Positions 34,901 through 46,900 of a stretch of 64,000 bases of DNA are shown here, one piece after another (positions within the stretch are counted from its first letter, which is position 1; each line of letters opens with the position of its first letter). The position numbers and the translations under genes are program-made. The stretch is taken from assembly GCF_000237925.1 (NCBI RefSeq), contig NC_031498.1:20686422-20750421 (forward strand), given 5' to 3'. This stretch comes from Schistosoma mansoni. Lineage: Eukaryota > Platyhelminthes > Trematoda > Strigeidida > Schistosomatidae. The notes under the pieces are model-generated. The model made no database searches, was not told where the DNA came from, and saw only the letters and a list, made by a program, of their open reading frames with translations.

Positions 34901-37900
34901 TTTATGTAGAACCTACAGTAGAATAATTTATAGTTTGTTATGTTCTGTTATCTGATCCAATCACTTCATAATTCATAACCCTTTACCAACCAGTTACGTT
35001 AATTAAATAAACCAAGTCTCCATGGAAAGCGTTATTTCGAAAAGCCTAACAATAATATTCTCGGCTCAAGAATACCTTTAAGTTACAATAATGATAGCAA
35101 CATATGAACAGTGACCTTGCTCAAATGAATAACTCATTACCTTTCGTCATGTAGCCTGAACACAACGAATGATCTATCCCTCATTGCCCGTTATTCATTA
35201 CCTACAATTTAGTCAATTACAACGCTATGATTTAAGCATTCATCATCTTTCAAAGGGAATAACATTGAAAACAACACTTAGAAATGTGTCAATACCATTT
35301 TAAATGATTTTTGATTAACAAGAGTGAAGGAGCCGAACAATGACACCTTTCTTTGATGTCTTGATCGTCAGATTAAAGAAACTGAATAAACACATATGTA
35401 GCGATCATGTGCTCAACTAACAAAAAGAAGTATTGTAAGTAATGTCTGTGTGGTTTTAAAACAAAATACTTCACTATGCATGTGTTAAAACTCCGGATCA
35501 ACAAAACTGGAATCAAGTTAATTTCTATGTTTTAAAAAAAGAAAATATCTTGACTAGTATGAAGGATAGCAACGGCTTTTAAAGTTGATCCCCAACGGAA
35601 TACTAGAAAATGAGTAAATATATATAATTCAGTTATATTTGTGGATTATAACGTTTCAATCTTTCAATATTTACAAATTATGTTTATATAATTAGCTATT
35701 AATTATTTAGTGACGAGTGATGCCTAGTCAACTATTGATTAGAATCTAAATATTGATCAGTACGCATAAGACCCATAAATATCAGAGTAATTGAATCTAC
35801 TTCTCGCGTTGAAACAATTTCTCATTTTAAAACTAATCCATATCCGTAGACATGTTTCAACCGGTGTACAACAAGACAGTGATCAACGGCTAAGAGAAAT
35901 TACAGTAGTATTTAGACAATACGTATACATAACCTTCGATCATCCATTTGTATCTCACAATGTGTTCCACAAATTAAACTATCTTGTTGTATAGTCATCA
36001 AGTGTTTTCCTTATGTCATGCTTTCGGTGTACCGAAACTCTTCACTGCACCTGACGACTGTGACAACTTCGTAGCCACGTTCCACCACATACTACTTACA
36101 AGAAATCTTGTGAGTAGCGTCCGCTACACTGGGATAGAAAAACTGAACTAAATCATGTAAACGACACACATTTAGTCACATATGCAGTGATATTTAAGTG
36201 ACAAGATCAGCTAATAACAATAATTTGTTTCACTTTTTTACGTAATCATGACCGTTCGCTAGAATCATAATACTGATAAATTCATTGATTATATCATTCT
36301 ATAATCATGAAACTATTATCAAACGAACTGAAACTATCACAATTGATTGATCACTGGATGGTGATCAATGTCATGCGTGTCAAGTCCTTCTTAGTGCTGA
36401 TCGAATGCTATCGATCAAGTTGCAATGTGGCCACCAGTCTAGGTGGCTCGATACTGCGTGCACTATGTTGAGATAAGATGGTGGTTGGAGGTGGTCAACA
36501 GGAAACCCTGGACCCGGGTTTCGTGCTACTTGACACTCGTCAGCAAGGTGCACCTGTAATCTTGAGGGAACTGGTGCTCACTGACGGATTCAATCCCGTG
36601 TCACACAGCTTCACAGTCAGAGACATTACCACTGAGCTACCCGGGCCGTGACCGACCTCCTGTAAGACTGAGATGTGATCACAATTGATTGATCACTGGA
36701 TGGTGATCAATGTCATTCGTGTCAAGTCCTTCTTAGTGCTGATCGAATGCTATCGATCAAGTTACAATGTGGCCACTAGTCTAGGTGGCTTGATACTGCT
36801 ATTGTTTTTGAAATAGTGATCATTTCCATGATTTCAATAAACTTTTGGTATTAACAAACTATGTCACACAGTTGTTGTTTCATATTTTTGTATCATATTA
36901 ATCGATAGTAATGAACAAAACAAGAGCGGAAGGCTTCAACAACATTAGTAAATCACATTGGACAAAGTTAATGCAAATAAACACACACTGTTTATACTTT
37001 CTCATCCAAGATCATGTATAAGTAATTACAATAACATACTGAATAGCTATGAGTTATGAATATAAGGGGTTGATTAAAAACAATGTAGAAATGTCTCTGA
37101 CTCATATGAAAATTGATACTTGAAATTAAAACAACATTTGAGAAGATACGTGATTATAGATCCAATTTATCATGCAGTAAAGTGATCAATACGTAGTCAT
37201 GTGATAACGATTTTAAGAAAGTAGTTAACATGACTACCAATGTGTATTGTACTGCAACCAGTAAAAAGAAATTGTCAACGATTACCCCTATCTCTCTCTC
37301 TCTTACTATCTCACTTCCAACAGTAGCCTTTATTCATTTATGCACTTATAAAACTGAACTACGCTGTCTAGTTCAAGAAATTCAAAATAATTATCATTGT
37401 TAATAAGATACTGTGAAGATTATTCAATAAATATGTACAGCTGACTTATTCCCTTTCGAAATGAATAATTGGCACAGTTAATGATTGACAACTAGGATGG
37501 AAATTATGCAACTAGGTTAAAGTGACCGGTAACGTTTTAGTAAATAATCAAACAGATACTATTCCTGAGTTTATAGATGATATGAAAGTTGTATAATTTA
37601 TCCGTTTCACAAGAATAATCATTTTCTTTTCATAATCTAGTACCGACATTAAAAACTTCGATAGTGTAATAAGAAGACGAAGATTATCAGAGCTATGTGA
37701 TATATTAGCGCAATACATTTCGAACAATCTGATCACGTATATACTTGTTGAGAACATTTATATATAAAAATAAAAGGTCAAGTAGACTGGAAATGGGGGG
37801 TAAGAATAGACAAGGATAATAATTATATTAATGTCAAAACAATTTGACTCCAAATCACTCTGGATAATAAGCTAAGGTGAGAACAAACTGTTTCTCAATA

Positions 37901-40900
37901 CACAAAGGGGGGTTGAATTTTCGTATGGCTAAGGCTTCAATAAACCTCAGTATACGCTGTTTTACACTTTTATACAACACCACAAAAGCCGAGTTAAGAT
38001 CAATCTTATGGCCTGTTTCGATTATGTGTTTGGCAGTAGAGGATGATTGTTTATCCTCTACTCCTATCGGGTCATTTGATTCTATTTGTTTCTGCAACCA
38101 TTTTGGTACATGTTCACCCACCCTAATTTTCAGATTACGATTGCTCCTCCCTAGTGTATGTGTGACCACCCACACATTTAAATTGGTAAACGCAGTGGGA
38201 TGTGACACAATCGTTTTCATGTCTTTTAGGTTTTGAATGAAGCATTGACCTCGTTCTTTCTTTGATAATAACCTTTTCTGCACAATACGTTTTGTTGATG
38301 ACTGATTTAAGCCTTTGTTTCAATAAAAGGCTATTTTTTGAATCACCTCTAAATGGTAAGGTGATGTAGACAGGCTTTTTCTCCACCAAGGCTACAGTAG
38401 GTATATGTGTGATCAGATTGTTCGAAATATATTGCGTTAATATATCATCACATAGTTCTGATAATCTTCGTCTTCTTATTACAATATAGAAATTTATCAA
38501 AGGGACTAATTGCTTTAAATTAAAAACTTCATTTATTTCATTATTGTTTAGTTGTTGGTGTCAGCAATCATTTGGACATACACAAGTTCATGCACACATG
38601 ATTGTTTTTCAAAATGAAACGAACAGAAAAAGTTTTTTTTTGTTTTAAGTAGCAACAGGAACTGGCTTTCAAATAATAATCAATCATATATTTCATATTT
38701 TGTTTTATTTGTTTACATTTCTCTACATTTCTTTTTTTCACTTTAAAAGTAGAATCATTTTTTGCTAGATATTGTTTACTGTATATGGTTTAGTTATGAA
38801 GCTCTCAATGTGAAATTCAACTAAATGAACAAAGTGTTTTTAAGTGCTGTCAAAAATGTTTAGGTGGTTGTTGTTTTGGGGTTGACCACATTGTCAAAGA
38901 ATACTTCTTCGTGCGACAGTTGTTAATGAAACTGAGTTATAGTTGCTCCTGTTAGCGTGATCGTAAAGATCAAGGACCGGTCATATATGATATTTTTCCG
39001 AGTAGTTGTTATGAATTAGCTTTGTACCTTATAGACCTTACCTCATGTGGCGGGGTAGATTAGGGTGTATTACTTTTAGACCCAGCCATTAATAAACTCC
39101 TCCGTCATAGGAAGGCAGCATCACCTCAGATGCAGATTGTTTAAGGAAGTAATCTTACTGTCCTGACGATAATATAACGTTGCCCCTAAACCATGAATTT
39201 TATGATTCTAAACTTACCGTCGTCCAACTGGATTGTCTGGCATGGTAGAGCCTCAACGAACATGTGTTACAGTCGATATAACCCTACTGGATCATCATGA
39301 TATGTAACCCGAACTACCACGTCAAGGTAGCAGATACGATGCATTTATATCATGAGTTCCATGTTCATTATGCCTGACTGACTGTTAAACTTGACTGTGA
39401 TTGATACTGGATGAACTTAATTAATTGGATAAGAATAATAATATGGACCAATAAATATAGACTAAATGATTACAAGATAATATATGTCTATAGAGGGATA
39501 GGAAAGATNNNNNNNNNNNNNNNNNNNNNNNNNNNNNNNNNNNNNNNNNNNNNNNNNNNNNNNNNNNNNNNNNNNNNNNNNNNNNNNNNNNNNNNNNNNN
39601 NNNNNNNNNNNNNNNNNNNNNNNNNNNNNNNNNNNNNNNNNNNNNNNNNNNNNNNNNNNNNNNNNNNNNNNNNNNNNNNNNNNNNNNNNNNNNNNNNNNN
39701 NNNNNNNNGACTCTTGTTATTGAATCAATTTATGATACAATCTTTCCTATTCCTCTATAGACATATATTTTCCATATAACTATGATTACAAGATAAGTTA
39801 TTCATGGTGAGATACGAATGTTGACAGTTCAGCTTTTCGTGACTTCTCAACAAATCTTAGTTCACACACAGTTGAAGGCTTTCTTTCAAGTTACTCAAAT
39901 GAGTCCAAGTTTTAGCGAGTTCATAGACCGGATAAGGTTAGACAAGTTTGTTATAACCCTCTAGTATTCCTTGATGTTTTCAGTGATAAGAAAATTTCGT
40001 ACAAATCCACATCAATACACTCCGATCTAAATTAATGCTACAAATACACTATATAAATCAGAACATCACAAATGTAATTGAAACTCATACTAGTTTAACA
40101 AGTGAGCAGCTAAATGGAAAACGCGTTGAGGTTTCAAGCCAGCATTACTAGGTTCTAGTCTCGGAGTAAACATCAACTCTGAAGTACAGCGATACATCCT
40201 ACTAAGGAATCCTAAATGGGATGAAAAGCGCGTCTTCGATTCAACTACTAGCCACATTCCACCCTTTTTGTGTATTTTATATAAATACCAAGAATTTTTT
40301 AACAGAAAGACCTACCCGTTCTCTAACTTTTGGTTTCAGCCATAATGATAGTAATTTGAACAAGACTTCCATTATTTGCGGTTCATTATAATAGACTATT
40401 CCTTTCATACGAAATGGATAAGCTTCCTAACGGAAAATAATTAGTTAAAATTAAGGTTAACTTTCTTAAAGTACTCTCGAAAATCTAATTCGATTGTAAA
40501 ACTGACCACAGAGATTGGATACATATCTGTGAATTTATACCACATCCTCTTTTTTGATTGTTCAGTATGTGTAAGGTAGAAAGTACCTTCGTGTAATTTT
40601 TCCGTTCATTTAGGGGGTAAGTGCTAGCATGTATGAGCATAATTTTCACTGAAGTTTTCATTACAAGCCCTAACTTTCAGCTAATTTGCTTATTTTCACC
40701 TGATAATTTGGAATTCCTTATAGTGCATTGTTCATGGAAAGCATATGTAGATAGCGCTAGATAAGTGTAGAGAAATCTCCAAGATACTTTATATCCTCGT
40801 ATGAAACACTTACCTACTAGACAAAAAGGAAAACACTCGAAAATGTTAAACATCACGCTTTTATTGAATATTGGAGAAACGTATGAATGGTTAATGGATT

Positions 40901-43900
40901 TGTTGAAGTTTCCTATAGGGGTTTCTGTTTTAAAACAAAAAAAAATAACGATTTATGTATTTTTCCGCATGGCTATGTAACATGCTACCATTTGGAACCT
41001 TTTGCACGGAGTCTAATAGTATTTTAGCGATGCTCACTTTGCCTTCATATTTTTGATATCTACCATTGTCAATGAATCTGCAAAGTGTTTCTTATAAACA
41101 ACAATATGATAATAATATTTCAATCTGAAAAGAGATTTATAAACACCCAGTCGTAATTACGCACACTTGTTTCAGAATCAATAATTTTCTGAATTACTGG
41201 TATAAGTATCTGTTGTGACGAGCGGTAGCCAAAATCTGACAAAGAAACACGGTGTGCTACGCACTAACCTCCTAATTGACTACTTGAGAGAGAACACAAG
41301 AGTTAGACAGAAAGGGTATTGGACAACCGAATAAAATGTACAAATACTCATTTATATATATACCACTCTAATACCTAGGAAATTGATTTATTTCTCAGCC
41401 AATGAAATGCACTCGTCCAATAGGTCACTCCTGATTGCCATCGATTGACCTTCTCATTAAGCTACCTCTGACTGGCTCTTTATAACAGTAACTACTTTTT
41501 GGACTTTCACTTTTTGAAGTAGTATTCCATTTTCATGTTCCGGAAACTTACAGCCACTTACCCGATCCTCCTTCACACTCCATCTCTTACTACATTCATG
41601 TTTTGTGATTATTGTCTCGCTTATCTTAACACCTATTTCCGATATAACTAAACAATATTTCTCGATGTATACTGATACCACTAGACTGGACTCACTTTAG
41701 GTAAATTCATCAAATTCATCAACAATCATTATATTACCAGTAACACTATTTATGTTAAAATCAGCCTTGAATCATTCAAAATGGAATCTGTTCTAATGAA
41801 TATTTTTGTAGCAACAATTGCATTTGAAAACAGCCTTCATGCAACAAACCTATAGTTTGAAGGTGCTGTACGATCACGCATTCATTAAAGTCACACAATA
41901 TTGAATGTCGACGGTAAGCATTTTCAGTACGAAGACGGATTGTAACCCTGAAATCGCTATCAAAACGCTGATCGATCCTTTCGTATACTATGCTCTTGCC
42001 TAACTTTACGTGATCGTCATTAGAATTGTGTACGTAAAGTGTTGTTTATTATGACATTAAATATTTTGACATTATGTTAATCAGTTAATATGAAAACAAA
42101 ATTATTTAAATGTTTCTACTGTACCGAAAAACTTGTATTTGTGTACATATAAAATCTTACCTGTAATAGCTTACTTAAATCTCTAATAGTCTTTTTCGGA
42201 TTAACTGTATCCAATAGAGAGGGTGAGACACCGGTAAAATCAATAAATACTCGTAAACCACAAATTTGAACTCTCGGATCTTCCAATATACGATCTAACT
42301 GCGCCATCAGTAATTTGAGCACAGTCTCGGTAGGTACACGATTATTGTTCCAACAACCTAAAAACAAAGTAATTAATGCATACTATGAAAACGTCAAATA
42401 ATTAATAAATAAATATTGTATTGTTTCGAGTAAAAACTTTTTTTAAGAGTTGAATTCTTGAGTCTATCTAAGCTAGACTACCACTGAAAACCTGGAAGCA
42501 GTGAACGACCGTTTTGTCCTAGTATGGGACTTCTGAGCAGTGTGAATCCACGATCGCACGTGCGGTAATCGAACCCAGGATCTTCAGTCTCGCGCGCGAA
42601 CATGGGATCGTGGATGAGCACTGTTGAGGAGTCTCATACTAGGAAGAAACGGCAGTTCAGTGCTCCTGGGTTTTTAATGGTGGTCCAGTTTAGATCGACT
42701 CAACTCTCAAAATTACTACAAACTCCACAAATCCTTGTTCTGATAATAAAAAGATTTTGTTATTCAAATACAATCTCTTACCACATGCAGCTTCCCCAGA
42801 TAAATGGACCATTTAGTAGTACATGTGTTTTGAATTCAGGACAAAGATAAGGAAAAAAGATGAAAAAATATGGATTGATTAAGGTCATTTTAATAGTTCC
42901 AAGAACAATTATTCTGGAAGAATGGTATGAACTCGTTATTTTTAACTCGATTAGTTATTTGTCAGATATATTGATGCATACAGTCACAAACTTGATTAAG
43001 GAAATGTCGAAATTCCGGATCAAGAAAATCCCAAGGACATGGGAAAATTTCTGGAACCATTAAATTAAAATCAACTGACAGACATATCGATATAGATCGA
43101 TGTGAAAAAAAGTTAAATAATCGCCATCGTCAGACGCCAACTGTACAAACAACCAAAAGGGGACAAACTGGACACATAAAGACAATAAACCAGTAAATAT
43201 AACCAGTCGAAAACATCGTTATCAGAAGGAACTGATCTAATCCTTGAGAAATAATATCGCTTCTATATGAAGTGGACACTGGTGATGTTGTTCAAAATAA
43301 CAACAAGAGCTTCGTAATTAGATCATCTAACCTAGAGAATGCAACAAAACCGAAATCATTCACCTGAGTAACAAAGGTTATTCACCACTCCAAAACTTTG
43401 CACTACTCAAAAAGAGACTGATCTATTGCGGTCCTAAAGTTCAATGAAAAGATTTAAACAACTAATACAAGTAAACAAATAGCACTTTTTCAACTGAATG
43501 TGTACTCAAACCTAAAGATTTATGCTCGCATCACTCTATCCCATGTTCATAGTCATCAGTCCTGTAACACTGAATGTTGAACACTTACGGTAATCCATAT
43601 CAGTGTGTGATACTACTTAAATTAGGATTAACTTGGAATCTGCGAAACCCATTGAACTCAAGCTGAACAACAAAGTCTAGATATGGAAGAGATGCTTCTG
43701 TACTCCAGTCACGAAGAGGAAAATGCTCCACACACTCTGGGTGTTGCTCTATGGCTGTCCAGAATTTCACGAAATGCACTTGTAGGATGGGAATCTCATG
43801 GATCCATAATTATCAAAGCATCATTCAAAACAAAAAAGGAGAGGATCACAATGAATGGTATCCAATGTTATGCACCCACCAATGATAGCAACGACGATGA

Positions 43901-46900
43901 AAGAGATCAGTTCTATGAAAGGCTGCAATCAATCAAAGCGAAATGCTCACAAAAGGACCTCACCATCCTGATGGGAGATCTAAATGCTAAAGTCGGAGTG
44001 GACAACACAGGATATGAAGATATAATTGGACGACATGGACTAGGAGAGAGAAATGAAAATGAGGAGAGGTTTGCAAATATACATGCATTCAACGAATTGC
44101 TTATGGGCGGCACTGTTTTCCCCCACAAACGTATACACAAAGCTACATAGATCTCGGTGGACCATACCACAGAGAACCACATAGATCATATTTGTATCAA
44201 CAAAACATTCCGAAGGATAATTGAAGATGTGAGAACCAGGAGAGGAACTGACATAGCTTCAGATCACCACCTGGTTGTGGCCAAGATGAAACTGAAGCTA
44301 AAGAATCACTGGGAAACTGGACAAACAGCACTACAAAGGTTCAATACAGCCTTCCTCTCAGACACTAGCAAACTCAACGAATTCAAGACAACTCTCAACA
44401 ACAGGTTTCAAGTCTTATAGGATCTACTGAAGGAAAAGAAACTACGACGGAGGACAACTGGAAACGGATAAAAGAAGCACTAACTTCGACGTGTCAGGAG
44501 GTTCTGGGTCGCAAGAAGCATCATCATAAGGAATGGATCTCTATGGGAACCCTGGACAAAATTCAAGAAAGGAAGAACAAGAATACATAAATTGACAACA
44601 GTATAACAAGAGCAGAGAAGGCACAAGCAAGAGTAGGCAGAAGCAAACAAACAAGTGCAGAAAAGCGTTAAAGCCGACAAGCAGAAATACATTGGAGAAC
44701 TAGCAACGATGGTGGAAAAAGCCGCAACAGAAGGGAATATAAAATAATTATATGGTAAAACGAAGAAACTAGTAGGGAGATACGTCAAACCGCAGAGACC
44801 CATCAAGGACAAAAAAGGAAAGACAATCACAAAGATTCAAGAACAGAGGAAACGATCGGCAGAATACTTCGACGAAATGTTGAATGGACTAGCCCCATTG
44901 AATCCACCGGACATCGAAGCAGCACACACTGACCTTCCTATAAATGTCACTCCATCAACAAATCAGGATGGCTATCAGACAAATCAAGAGCGGGAAAGCG
45001 GCAGGACCTGACAATATACCAGCCGAAGCACTAAAGTCAGACAGTGAAGGAACAGCTAACATGCTTCACCTTCTGTTCACGAAGATTTGGGAGGAGGAAC
45101 AAATGCCAACGGACTGGAAAGAAGGACACCTCATCAAGATACCAAAGAAAAGAGATCTGAGCAAATGTGAGAATTGCAGAGGCATCACACTGTTGTCAGT
45201 ACCAGGAAACGTTTTCAACAGAGTGTTGTTGAACCGGATGAAAGACGCAGTAGACGCTGGACTTCAAGATCAACAGGCTGGATTCCGTAAGGACCGGTAG
45301 TGCACAAACCAAATTGCGACACTACGGATCATCGTGGAACAATCAGTTGAGTGGAACTCGTCACTATACACCAACTTCATTGACTATGAGAAGGCGTTTG
45401 ACAGTGTGGACTGGAGAACATTATGGAAACTTCTTCGGCACTGTGGAGTTCCTGATAAGATTGTCAAAATTATCCGGAACTCATACGACGGACTATAGTG
45501 CAAAGTGGTTCATGGAGGACAGCTGACAGATGCATTTCCAGACAAAGCTGTCTACTCTACCCCTTCCTCTTTCTTCTGGTGATTGATTGGATTATGAAGA
45601 CCTCGACACCTGAGGGGAAGCACAGAATACAACGAACATCTCTGAATCAATTGGTCGATTTGGACTTTGTAGATGACCTAGCCCTCTTATCCCATACACA
45701 CCAACAAATACAAACAAAGACAACTGGTATGGTAGCAACCTCTGTATCAATAGGCCTCACCATACACAAAGGAAAAAGCAAGATCCCCAAATACAACACG
45801 GAGAACACCAATCCAGTCACACTTGATGGAGAAACTCTGGAAGATGTGGAAACATTCATGTACTTGGGAAGCATCGTTGATGAACAAGGAGGATCTGGTG
45901 CAGATGTAAAGGCGAGGATTTGCAAAGCAAGGACCGCATTCCTACAGTTGAACAACATATGGAACTCATAACAACTGTCAACCAACTTCAAAGTGAGAAT
46001 CTATAATACAAACGTCAAGATAGTCCTACTATACGGAGCTGAAACGTGGAGAACTACTACATCCATCGTCAAGAAGGTACAAATATTTATAAACAGTTGT
46101 TTACGCAAAACACTCAACATTCACTGACCGGATACTATCAGCCATCGCCTTCTGTGAGAGAGGACAAAGCAGCTTCCAGATGAAGAGGAAATTAGTAAAA
46201 GACGTTGGAGGTGGATCGGACATACATTAAGGAAATCACCAAACTGCACCACGAGGCAAGCCCTAACTTGGAACTCGGAGGGGAAGAGGAGAAGAGGAAG
46301 ACCAAAGAACACATTACTTTGGGAAATAGAAGCAGATATGAAAAGGATGAATGTTAACTGGAAAGAATTGCCCAGGACAGGGTTGGATGAAGAGTACTGG
46401 TGGGCGGTCTATGCTCCTTGACGAGGGGTAACAGGCATAAGTAAAATGTGTATGTATGTGCAAAAGTTTCTAATAACTTACCAATTCGAACCATAAATAA
46501 AAATGTCCCATCATGAAGGAATCCAATTGGACAATGAAAGCTGATTAAAAGAATAAACAAACATTGAAATGATGGAAAAATTAATTATTTATGTTAGAAA
46601 TTATTTCATTTTAAAATGTATTATCGAAATATTTATTAACATTAAACAACAATTACATTCTATTCACTTAATGATGTGAACCGCGAAACAAGAAGCCTTA
46701 ACAAACCACGGAAGCTATTTTTGGGGACGTTATTTCATTTAATTCAAAGTAACAGTAACATTTACTTTTGTCCCTAGTCTATTCAACAGATCATAAGCTT
46801 TCGTTTGATGTATGATTCACTGCCATAGCCTTTTCTGTTTCAAAGCTATTGGAATTCAGACATAACCTTTTGTACCCTATTTTCTACTATAATCTCCCAG

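Larger units (their letters stand above)
34250..40315 (-). other. CRAL-TRIO intron 5 (6.1 kb)
   Basis: Carries the tandem family H hammerhead repeat, the Penelope-like remnant and its inverted fragment, the assembly gap with inverted arms, and a family A trace. Nothing recognised at 34.7-36.0 kb. Confidence 0.6.
42358..46481 (-). other. CRAL-TRIO intron 3
   Basis: Filled mostly by the RTE LINE, inserted antisense to the host gene, plus a family B foldback dimer next to exon 4. Confidence 0.7.

Noticed and set aside
36336-36798. Small LTR element suggested by 121-bp direct repeats
   Set aside because: The repeats equal the overlap of a 342-bp tandem unit, and no primer site, polypurine tract or gene lies between them.
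38135-38500. Host GIY-YIG endonuclease gene
   Set aside because: The reading frame is broken, and the preceding linker motif and inverted second copy fit a Penelope-like element.
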